64,000 bases of DNA from Camillea tinctor (taxonomy: Eukaryota; Ascomycota; Sordariomycetes; Xylariales; Xylariaceae): the NCBI GenBank assembly GCA_022578605.1, contig MU394156.1, forward strand, positions 8,046 through 72,045, written 5' to 3'. This document shows, in pieces, positions 48,662 through 58,025 of the stretch; position 1 is the stretch's first letter; each line of letters opens with the position of its first letter. A model generated the notes under the pieces. That model saw only the letters and a program-made list of their open reading frames with translations. It did no database searches and was not told the DNA's origin. Made by a program: the position numbers and the translations under genes.

Positions 48662-49826
48662 TCACCTTCCTTTACCAATGTTCCTCGTTGCCAGACCTGT
48701 ACTGACATATAAAAGAGATACCAAAACCTCCTCAATCATTTCTAATCCCACTCGTAGCCCAAGACTTCCTGTTACAGGGTTAAGCATTTGGGTTTGCGTA
48801 AAGAAGTATACCAAGCTAGCTAGGAGTCGAACACCTATAAGAGGTATAGTAACCAGAACAGCTATAAACAACACTCGGCCTCCCTGGTATTCCTTTGGTC
48901 GTGTTTTCTGGTGTAATAGAGCCACGTAGGTAGATGACGCGATAATAATTAAAATGAGCCAGCTTAATAATAGTATAACTATCCCAGCCTTTGCTAGTCT
49001 CATAGCGTGTGAAATATCATCTGTAGTTGAAGCAGAGGTGTTTAAACGGGCCGTATCCACTGCTACAAGAGCCAGACAAGTAGAAACAACAATATGAAAC
49101 TGTACTATCAGGGCTGTTTCAAAACCTTTGCGTACTGTCCTAACAAGATTGTTACAACAACGTATTAGGCAACGCTGTTATACTATGAGGCTAAAAGGTT
49201 CTCTCAATAACCAAGTGGTTATTGGATCTTAATTCTATATTATATAGTTACTCACTAATCCTGGGACGTAACAAAGATACGCTCGTCTGTGGAATAGCAA
49301 GTGTCAGGTATGGATTAGGGTGTTATTCAAATATAAAACAGAGTACATATCACGATAACAAGCAATAATATAAAGTAAGGGAAAAAGTAGATAGATGGTG
49401 TGCCTAGTAACGCTCCCAGAAATGGGAAAAAGAAGCTCCTTATATATCTTATTATGGAGCTTCGCCCCATAGTTTCTGGGAGCGCGCGCACTGACCACTA
49501 TAGTTCTTTATATTATATTGGTGGCAGCTCCATAGTACAAGGTACGTAGAATGAATTAGGACTTACGCTTCATGTAAAATTCCTGCAGTGGATGAGAGAA
49601 GTGGTGACAAACTAACATTAGACACTATTTCAGCGGAATGGCCGGTAGGACTGTTGAGTTCTAATACGCTTGCCACGATGCGGATTGTGCAGAACGCGAG
49701 TAGGTACCCCCAACCTAAAATAGCGGCGTGACGAAATCCATGTTTGATAGACACATAAACCGTTATGATAGATAGAAGGACGTATATAATAAGAAAGGCA
49801 ATCGGTAGCGCATTTGAGTATAGCAT
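48662..49826 (-). CDS. Multi-pass membrane protein (resembles the fungal DUF7702 family)
   Basis: Two exons, 49567-49826 and 48662-49139 (minus), give 245 aa with about six or seven hydrophobic helices. The first is ALPIAFLIIYVLLSIITVYV, and a late one is GIVILLLSWLILIIIASSTY. GYLLAFCTIRIVASVLE and GVRLLASLVYFF are the charged-helix motifs that make me think of DUF7702, a fungal family of unknown function. The exon join GC|GACA restores EATVRKGFETALIVQ. The 427-nt intron is far longer than the others in this window because a solo LTR (49311-49539) lies in it, only 22 nt from the donor. The gene is still open. Whether it is spliced correctly is unknown. Confidence 0.7.
49311..49539 (-). mobile_element. 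Solo LTR, family 3, copy E (229 bp), in an intron
   Basis: Minus-strand ends are TGTACTATGG and CTAATCCA (TG...CA). A perfect 5-bp duplication AGGTA flanks it (49306-49310 and 49540-49544). A TATATAAG box lies inside on the minus strand. It contains a nested hairpin: a 12-bp outer stem (49411-49422 with 49473-49484) and an 8-bp inner stem (49432-49439 with 49456-49463). It lies wholly in the intron of the membrane-protein gene, in the same orientation. Confidence 0.9.
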
Positions 49827-50857
49827 AATGAAATAAGTAAATACGTTTGATGGGATGAAGTGTTACGGAACTAGGACTTGGCAGCGGACTCTAGAATGCA
49901 ATAAAATAGAAATTCTTGTCCTTGAACTAGAAGGATCCGAAGACTCTTTATATAATAACTTGACTCTATGAATAATTTACAATTATTAAAGCAAAATCCC
50001 GAGGCTGGGATAGGCCAAACTACGGGAATAAATGAAACCAAAAGCCCCGGTGATGGTCAATCAATAGACATAAACAATAATTCTCTCTTAGAATAGCCAA
50101 TTCACTTTGACTGTACAATGCGGCATAGACCCAGATCATTGGTGAGGTGATATGGTCGTTGCTGAGCCTCAGCTTAGGTATTTCTCAGGCATTAATGTCG
50201 CATAAGGCAGCTATTATTGATCTACAACCATATTAATTGTGCCAACTTACAGCCCAAGTCCGTCCATTACGTAGCATAGGAGATTAACTGCTGCCGCATC
50301 TATTCCATGCTGAAGGGATATTGAATATCATACTTCCGCAGTCGTCGAGAGGGAGTGGTTCTAGATGCCTTATGCGAAAGCACCATGCCTGATTCCGATG
50401 TTGGGTAGATTAATTAGAAGATAAGAGAACTAAAAAGCTATACTCAACTTGTTACGAGTCACACTACAGTGCTGGTGACTGGCTCTCTTATCGTGGTGTA
50501 TTAAGTGAGAAGTTGTTGCGCGTATAGCCATGGGCAATTGTGGGAGGCGATATGCCAAATTATAAAGCCACGGAGGATATTATGAAATACATGTATTTTG
50601 TCAAAATATTTGTGACTGCTTGTAAGCATACACAACTATGTCGTGGATGGATATAGCTCCAGAGTCCAATCTTCTCCACCAACAACATTTTAATTTCCTA
50701 TATTCCCGTTAGGTTGCTTCTATATAATTTCTTTAAAATAAGGTTCAAATACATTATTATAATCCATACGGGCTCAGTGTTTATGGTTCTATCAATATAA
50801 TCGTTTATATGAAACTACAATATATGAATAATAGTAGCTGATATTAATTGAAATGAC
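49827..50857. other. AT-rich gene-free stretch
   Basis: Promoter side of the membrane-protein gene. I see no gene or clear repeat in the rest. Confidence 0.4.
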
Positions 50858-51199
50858 TGTTAAGAGGTAATATGCCTGTATTCAAAAACTAGAATAATTG
50901 TTTTAGAATGGCTATGCTAGATCCATCCTCCATTTCGCGAGGGGATTTCTAACTTTCTATATAAACAGATAGCTTAGTCCTCCGCCTATAAAACCTTTTA
51001 GCCGTTAGCGCGCATTCCGATATTTTAATTATACAAAGCATGAGTGTTAACGCCCAACGCCGACCTCCTTAAATATGTTGAACCTATTATTTATTCTTCC
51101 AGTCCTAACCCCTCACTTGCCTTCATTCCTGCATGTTAGCATGTTGCTTAGTCGTTGGATATATGTGGACCCGCAGATCGGGGTATCCACATCGTAACA
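50858..51199 (-). mobile_element. Solo LTR, family 4 (Ty1/copia-like), 342 bp
   Basis: The plus strand runs from TGTTAAGAGG to ATCGTAACA, so the ends are inverted TGTTA/TAACA. A perfect 5-bp duplication ATGAC flanks it (50853-50857 and 51200-51204). The minus strand begins TGTTACGATGTGGATACCC, shared with the copy at 60601. It ends 216 bp before the tRNA-Trp gene. Assignment to Ty1/copia rests only on the end sequence and the position near a tRNA. Confidence 0.88.
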
Positions 51200-51415
51200 A
51201 TGACCGAGAGTAACTTGTACAAAGCATAAGGTAAATATCAAGTTGTAAGATAATATAGAAAGATTAAAGGAACGACTAAATGGTTTCATAGTTAATGAAT
51301 ACAGTTTCTAGTACTGTAAACGATTAAATAGGAATTTACATGGTCCGCATTTTCTAGGTTAGGAGTGAAGTAAGGTCTTTATGTATGCCAATTAAGCCAG
51401 TCACGTTTCAAAAAT

Positions 51416-51487
51416 GACTTCGTGGCGCAAAGGTAGCGCATCTGATTCCAGTCCAGAAGGTTATCCGTTCGAATCGGGTCGAGGTCA
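51416..51487 (+). tRNA. tRNA-Trp (anticodon CCA), intronless
   Basis: A full cloverleaf of 72 nt. Acceptor stem GACTTCG pairs with CGAGGTC plus discriminator A. The D stem is GCGC/GCGC, and the anticodon loop TTCCAGT holds CCA. The T arm is ATCCG-TTCGAAT-CGGGT. A-box TGGCGCAAAGG and B-box GTTCGAATCGG are present. The anticodon stem TCTGA/CCAGA has one A-C mismatch next to the loop. T-rich DNA (TTCTTTTTCTT, from about 51509) may terminate Pol III. Confidence 0.9.
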
Positions 51488-52133
51488 ATTCTCTATTTCT
51501 CTTGTATTTTATATTCTTTTTCTTAGTTACTTTTTAATTTGCAGCCCATTTAAATTAACTGGAGAGCGCCAGCAAGCTTGTAGTGGGGTGTGCTATAAAT
51601 GTTAGCGATCCAGTACTAGTAACCTAGCTTTTATCCATCTTTCCTCTAACAACCAAATATACCATATCCACATTATACCATATTACCTGCTGCTAAGGAA
51701 TGCTCTTTATTAAAACGGGCTATAGCTTTTTATTTTTACGCAAACTTGTGTGTAAAAAAGGTTAGCTCGCCACCTCCCCTCCACGCGCTTTTTTTTTCTA
51801 CTAATACCTAGCTATACATTAAATTTCATCGCTGACCTAGCTATATAATAAATTACATTGTTGACTTAGCTATATAAGTGGTGTATGTGGCTAAAGGTGG
51901 TTAAGGGATAGGTTGGCGACTATAGTAAAAAGGTAGGTCGGCGCAGTGCTGCAATTAATAAAAAGCACTTTTTAATAACTCATTAAAAAGGGGTTTAAAT
52001 AAACCAATTAAAGCAAAGAAAACATATAGGAAATTTTTTTCTGCAGGTAAAGAAGCAACCCTTTTTAAAGAAAGGCATCTTAAGCGGTTTAAAAATATGA
52101 TAGGTAAGTACATGTGCATTCCTTAAAAGGTCT
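51488..52133. other. AT-rich gene-free stretch
   Basis: No gene is seen. Left end: tRNA terminator region. Right end: 3' side of the first dioxygenase gene. It contains a TTAGCTATA-type short repetition around 51800-51880. Confidence 0.4.
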
Positions 52134-53303
52134 TCACGCCCCAGAATCTGTCTTATGCATGGCTTTCGCTCTTCGCTGGACCCAATCTTCACAACTTATT
52201 TCGTCGTATTTCCTCTCTTCTCCCTCCGCTACGCAGCTATCCAGCACCCCGCAGCTCTCATTCAGATTGAAGCCGAAGAAGAATGGCATGCTGATCCTCT
52301 CTTTGCCACTCCAATTCTGTGCTCTGTGTACTGTGCTGACGTATCGATCATTCGTGATCCGCTGAAGGTAGTCCGCGATGTTGACTACAAACGTTCCTGG
52401 GATCGGCTGTGCGTTAATCCACTGCCCTTGGCGATTTAATACCTGCAACCCTCCATTATTATCCTGCCATAGGATTGTAAAAAGCTGGAAATCCGTGTGT
52501 GAACCAATCGAGACTTGTCCCTTGTTATCCTTGCCCACCTCCATAGATGACCCTGGAGAGGGGATAGGTGGGTAATAGTTTAGCGCGAATGCTGCATCCG
52601 GATGCGTAATTTTTTCAGCGAAATAATCTTCAGGTAAGTTGAGAGACAGAGCAAAGGAATGTACTAGGGCTCGGGCTAGAACAAGACACGAGCGCCAGTA
52701 TCTGACGACAGCCTCTTTAAAATGCGGGATGTTGGCCGTTGCATCCCAATGGAAGTCCTCATAGCGAAGATATCGTGCAATGTGAGGCGGGATGGTATCT
52801 AAACTTGCAACCGCTGGGTCGTATCTAGGATCGTATGTCCAAGAGAAGGTTTCGCGCACGTCTATGGACTCGAATGGGTTGATTCTTTGCGACATAGGTG
52901 GCTTATAACCATTGAAGTACTTAGACTGTTTGATATTGGCACGGTTTTTAATATCCGGTGACTGACGAAAGAAGTGTAGACAGGCGCTGTAAGCATCGTC
53001 AGTCACCTCAGAAGGAACACCGTGGTTTTTGATGTAGAAGAATCCAATGTTTGTAGCTGCGTCACGAATTTCGGTTGCTACCTTGGCCCTATCCGATAGC
53101 GCTGTGCTGAAGATCCCCGCGATGTCGATGATGGGGATCTCGGATGGATCAGCATCGCGCAGTGGGGTAGTTAAGACGGTACGGCAAACCGGACCATTTC
53201 CTGACGAGAGACGGAGCTGAGTTGTGGGGATGGGATCGATTGAGGACATAGCCGATGTATTTGTATGTAGTCGTTGATATACCCATAGAAATATGGTTGA
53301 CAT
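52134..53303 (-). CDS. 2-oxoglutarate/Fe(II) dioxygenase (isopenicillin N synthase-like)
   Basis: A single exon of 389 aa. Residues 50-160 form the DIOX_N domain (IPIIDIAGIF, GFFYIKNHGVP). The jelly-roll core carries the iron ligands His269 and Asp271 (GSHTDFQLFTILWQD) and His326 (YVSTVHRAQN). The 2-oxoglutarate pair RxS is Arg336/Ser338. A start at Met19 (53249) is as likely as the first Met, since the first 18 residues look unlike the family. It lies downstream of the MFS gene on the same strand, 416 bp away. It is likely a tailoring hydroxylase, desaturase or epoxidase; the substrate cannot be read from the sequence. Confidence 0.93.
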   Translation of the reverse strand: MSTIFLWVYQRLHTNTSAMSSIDPIPTTQLRLSSGNGPVCRTVLTTPLRDADPSEIPIIDIAGIFSTALSDRAKVATEIRDAATNIGFFYIKNHGVPSEVTDDAYSACLHFFRQSPDIKNRANIKQSKYFNGYKPPMSQRINPFESIDVRETFSWTYDPRYDPAVASLDTIPPHIARYLRYEDFHWDATANIPHFKEAVVRYWRSCLVLARALVHSFALSLNLPEDYFAEKITHPDAAFALNYYPPIPSPGSSMEVGKDNKGQVSIGSHTDFQLFTILWQDNNGGLQVLNRQGQWINAQPIPGTFVVNIADYLQRITNDRYVSTVHRAQNWSGKERISMPFFFGFNLNESCGVLDSCVAEGEERKYDEISCEDWVQRRAKAMHKTDSGA

Positions 53304-53719
53304 ATAATAATTATTCTGTGTTAGGCATATGGTAGTTTAATGCTACAGCTTCATTGACTATCATTTCCATTTCAATGGTGAGGGAATGTGATATAGTTAA
53401 CCTAACGTATTACGAGTTATACAAATACAAATAAACTTCAGTTCTATAGCTCCTAGAAGAAGCTTATCAATGCCAGAAGGGGTGTGATAAGTGAAATTAG
53501 CCCCGAGATAGATGTCTCACTTTAACTTGCGTTGGATTGGAAGTTTTCCATCCCATCGGGATTTAGCCGAAGTAGGGCACGTGCCAGTATTGCTCATTAT
53601 GTATGTAGTGTATATGTAACATATAGCATTAACAATGCTGCTATCTATGAGAAAGAAAACTCCGAAGTTAGGCTTTTTATCTTATCTTCCAGTCTCGTGG
53701 TTTTAGAACCCATAGATAA
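53304..53719. promoter_or_regulatory. Spacer / promoter of the first dioxygenase
   Basis: These 416 bp lie between the MFS stop and the dioxygenase start on the same strand. They must hold the MFS terminator and the dioxygenase promoter. No specific motif stands out. Confidence 0.4.
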
Positions 53720-55322
53720 TCAAGCCTTCTTGCAAGCCACCATGGAAATACCAGATGAATCTAGACCTGCATTATCTAATTGCTCTCCCTCAATCGACTC
53801 CACTCGGTTCCTATGTTCCTCCCTTATCTCAAACATGCGTACAATGATGACCCATACGCACATGCCGCAAATGAAGCCCAGACTTGCTTTAAAACCTCTG
53901 TAATATTCAGGGGCGTCAGTAGTCGGGTATAGGAACTGTTGGATAATTGTCGTTAATGCTGCGCCACAGGAATTCATAATAGCAAGAGTTAATGCTCTCA
54001 CTTGTGCATCGCCTGACGTCAATATATTAGCCCAGCTGTAGTAAATGGGTGATAGAGGTCCATCCAGACCCGCAAAGAGGTAGGACGTGATGCGTAAGCC
54101 CAAAGGTATATCCCAGACCACAAGGCATATTGTCCCAAAGAGAAGGAAGAATAAGTTGAAGGCGACGGCCGCCATACGACAGCCTGTTGTGTCAACATAT
54201 ATATTGAGCAACAAAACCATCACAATATTCCATCCGTTGATCGCTGTTGGGATATTATTTACTTGGTAGATACTCCAGCTGTGATCCATATCATATTTAA
54301 GGTAAAGTTGCATCACTGTGTTGGCGACCTTACCAACCGTGGTATTCCAAAACCTGTTGTAAAGTCAGAATTGTGATCTTCTAAAGCTAAAGCGGCTGGC
54401 TCCCTACATCCAAAGAATAGTCAGAACGTAAAGTTGCCATGTCTTGAGGGTTCGGGCGAAGAGGTCCCACGTAAATTTTGTGCTTTCCTGTCGACCATCC
54501 TCGGCTAGTCTTTCGATGCAACGAGCCTTGTCCTCCTCGCTGAAATAGAACGACTTAGTGTTATACGGGGTATCAGGGAAAAAAACAGCCCCGTAAATTG
54601 CGACAACAATTGTGATGATACCATCAATGATAAACACCCATCTCCAGGCCGGTATTCCGTTCTTGCCATCGAGAGATGCTAAAAGTCCACTTTGGATATA
54701 CCCGCTAATCATAGTCCCTACGTAGGCAGCGCATGCAAAAATGGCTGTTCTTTTCCCAAGCTCGGTCTTTTTGTACCATGATCCTAAAACGTATTGAATC
54801 CCCACAAAAGTCGAACCCTCGAGAAATCCGATGACGAACCGAATGCCATAGAGCTGAATGAAGTCAGAACAATATAGCTATAGGTTATCGTGGCTGGTAG
54901 GCCTTTCTTACTTGACGAACGTTGGTGACTGCATACGTGCCAATCGTGAGGAATCCCCAAATAAGTTCCAAGCCGGGAAGTAAGAGCCGTGGTGGTATCC
55001 AAGTCAACAATATATTCGCTGGGATTGGACCGATGATCTGACCGATGGAGAAGCAGGTAGTAGCCAGGTTATATTCCGTCCCAAACATGGAGAGGTCCTC
55101 CTTCATGCCGCTGACATACGCATTGCTCAGATTAGACTGATCAAGCCACTTTGTGAAATATGCGAGACATCCGTAAGTCAAGATAAAAAAGTCAATTTTG
55201 AAGAGTAACTTCTTCTCGCTCGCCGGGGTACCTTCAGGATACCAAAGAAAGAACTTCGGTCGGTTTTTACCGTAGGAGGAATTGAATATATTTTTGGCAT
55301 AGTATGACAATGATAAATCCAT
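53720..55322 (-). CDS. MFS transporter, allantoate permease (Dal5/anion:cation symporter) family
   Basis: The exons are 54912-55322, 54408-54853 and 53720-54353 (minus), giving 496 aa. The protein starts with a short cytosolic segment and IDFFILTYGCLAYFTKWLDQ, the first helix typical of Dal5/Liz1/Tna1-type permeases. SNLSNAYVSGMKEDL follows, also a family hallmark. About twelve helices can be placed. GIRFVIGFLEGSTFVG and YVGTMISGYIQSGL sit in the middle, and the central loop carries the FPDTP motif. Relatives carry carboxylates such as allantoate, nicotinate, pantothenate or biotin precursors. In this neighbourhood it may import a precursor or export a product. Confidence 0.92.
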
Positions 55323-55843
55323 TATTGTAAATGCAAAATCTTTGGGTCTTCAGCTGGTGAATTTGTTATTTGTCGATGCCGAGTACGAGACCAGGGAATG
55401 GAATCCATGAGTACCATTGAAACAGATCTATATAAATACAATGATGATTGCCACCAATAACTGGTTATGACAACCCAGAAGAGCTACAAGCCATCGTGAT
55501 AGGCCTTAGATAGCGTGACTAAATGATGTGGGGATATTCGGGCGAAGTGCGACATGATTACCTCTATCGGATAGACACAATGATAAAAGTTGACTTCAAA
55601 GTGGGGTAGCAATCGACGACCTTTAAGATGGGAGAAGACTTCGGGAAATAAATCCAAGCTTGTCTGTTCAAACAATACCATCTGTAACTTTAGGAAATTT
55701 TGCACGAATTTTCAAACTCTGATCTAAGTTTGTGGAGAGTAAAAGCGATACCGCTCTTGCTCTTGCTACGTTAGCTAAGAGCGTATATATCCGATCCACA
55801 ACAAAGTTTGTAGACAACATTTGATATCGCTTTCGACTTTAAA
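55323..55843. promoter_or_regulatory. Shared bidirectional promoter of MFS and second dioxygenase
   Basis: The MFS gene (minus) and the second dioxygenase (plus) start 521 bp apart and diverge, so both promoters lie here. CTATCGGATAG at 55564-55574 puts two GATA cores back to back, the arrangement bound by GATA factors such as AreA/NIT2. Regulation by nitrogen is inference. Confidence 0.5.
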
Positions 55844-57155
55844 ATGGCAGAAGTACGGAACAATTCTTCATTGACTCCTTGCATGAAGGTGAGAAGTTGG
55901 AACGTGTTGGGGCACTCGACTTCTCTAACAACTTGAATAGGACGAAAAATATGTATATTTTCACTCTGGCGCAGAAGCAACCTATCGCGAAGTATCCGAC
56001 AAACCCTCCTCATTTACGTCAATCCCAACCATCGACTTGTCAGAGATAGACAGCTCATCGACAGAAGCAAGGAAGCATATAGCCAATCAGATATACAAAG
56101 CTTGCCATGAGTGTGGCTTCTTCTACATTAAAAGCCACGGGATCCCTGAAGATGTTATCAAACACACACTCGCGTTGCTGAAAAGATTCTTTGCGCTTAA
56201 TATAGACACAAAGATGGATGCCCACGTGCAGAAGAACCCGGCTATCCGAGGCTACGAACCTATGTTGGAGACGAAACTTGATCCGAGAACACAAGGAGGT
56301 ATGTCGCACAGAATGATGAGAGTGAAAAATCGTTAATCTCTTTTTAGATATTAAAGAAGCCTTCACTATGGGTGATTGTGTCATAGAGCCCGAGCAAAAC
56401 TATACCGGCAAGACTGGCCAGAGCCCTCCATCACATATTACCCAATCACAAAATATTTGGCCCAGAAATGAGCCATGGTGGCGGGAAGGTCTATATAATT
56501 ATTATAATTATATATTGCCCCTCTCCATGAAACTTGTCAAACTATTCGCACTGGCGTTCGACTTGCCAGAAACAGCCTTTGACGGTTTTTTCAAGTTTCC
56601 TATTACCGGGATGAGAGCGCTATACTACCCGCCGACACCAGTGGACAAAGATTCAGCAAGCGTGGGGCTTGGAGCCCATTCAGATTTCTCATGTAAGTTA
56701 TAGAAACAGGAAGCACTATTTACGTAGAACATACTAAGTTGTCGTCGATAGGGCTCACACTTGTCTTACAAGATGAAGTCCCGGCACTGGAAGTCTTGAA
56801 TCAGGATGGCATATGGATCGATGCCCCCCCGCAACCAAATACATTCGTGTGTAATGTGGGACAGTACTTAGAACGTCAGACCAACGGAAGATTCCCTGCC
56901 ACAGTTCATAGGGTTCGAAACAGAACAGGTCGAGCACGGTACTCACTCCCGTTCTTCTTAACTATGGATCCGGACGTCGAGCTAGATGTGCTTGATTGTT
57001 GTAAGAGTGATACGGATCCACCTAAATACGAGAAAATCAATGTAGGCGATCTGTATATCCGACGAGTCCTACCGGCAAGAAAGAAACATCCTACGAGTGT
57101 GAAATATTGTAATGTACCACAGGATAAATGGAAGTACGATATGCTTTTGCGATAA
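55844..57155 (+). CDS. 2-oxoglutarate/Fe(II) dioxygenase, second copy
   Basis: The exons are 55844-55888, 55941-56298, 56348-56692 and 56752-57155, giving 383 aa. The short first exon MAEVRNNSSLTPCMK joins in frame to the DIOX_N start (IPTIDLSEID, GFFYIKSHGIP). Iron ligands are His245 and Asp247 (GAHSDFSW) and His302 (ATVHRVRN). The cosubstrate pair is Arg312/Ser314. It is related to the 52134-53303 enzyme but clearly diverged, with a different gene structure, so this is not a recent tandem duplicate. Together the two suggest successive oxidation steps on one substrate. Confidence 0.92.
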
Positions 57156-58025
57156 ATGAAAGCGCATCGTTAGATAGATGACTTAATAAATTAAGAAGAA
57201 TTACCAAGTAAGGGCTCTGAATTATGGAGTAGATTAGAACCGTATTATGCATATTCATGGGCCTAACTAAGTATTTGCAATAAATCATGATGAATGGTGA
57301 TAATACCTAATACTTATAGCAGTGATAATATTTCGTTTCATGCTGGAATATGAGGTTACCACTCCACGATGTAGCACTATATTACTACTACATCTATATG
57401 TAGCAGCCTTCTGCCCTCCACAGGCTCTTTTTTTAGATTAATACACTTTGTCCTTTTCCCTCACCTACATCTCACTCCAATAGTTCACAGCTTAATAACT
57501 GTGTGTTATGAAAACACCCGTTGATAATTTTTTGACTATTTTGAAATCATTTCTATCTGTGCGATATCACACGTTTTATCTCTTGCCATGGTTAAGACGA
57601 TTTTCCCGTGTATCATTGTCGAATCTAATGCTAACAATATCTTGTCCCGCAAGCAATATTGCATTTTTCTGGCTACTATCATATAACTGATTTAATCAAA
57701 CTTCGTAAACATCGCATCATTGTTTTCAATGTCGTACCTTACGTCTTAAATTTAGTTGGCTCTGGTGACTTTAAGCTGAAGACTAGGTACTAGTACGGGT
57801 TCCTAATGCTCACATCCATATGACCATCTCCCCGCGCGGACTTGCGCGTACCCTCTGCCGTTGGTCTATTCAAAAGACACATGGACAAACTAGGGTCGAA
57901 AGATCTGTTCAATACTATGGCTCCATTACGGGCCTAGAAACTATCCTATATTATATGTTTTCCTGTTATAATAATAATATTTAAATAGTATTCTTAGTAA
58001 CTACGCAGATAATTGGGGTATACAA
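57156..58025. other. AT-rich convergent spacer
   Basis: Both neighbouring genes end here. No gene or repeat is recognised. Confidence 0.45.

Noticed and set aside
52134..57155. Recent tandem duplication of the two dioxygenases
   Set aside because: They share only family motifs, have different intron content (none versus three) and lie on opposite strands.
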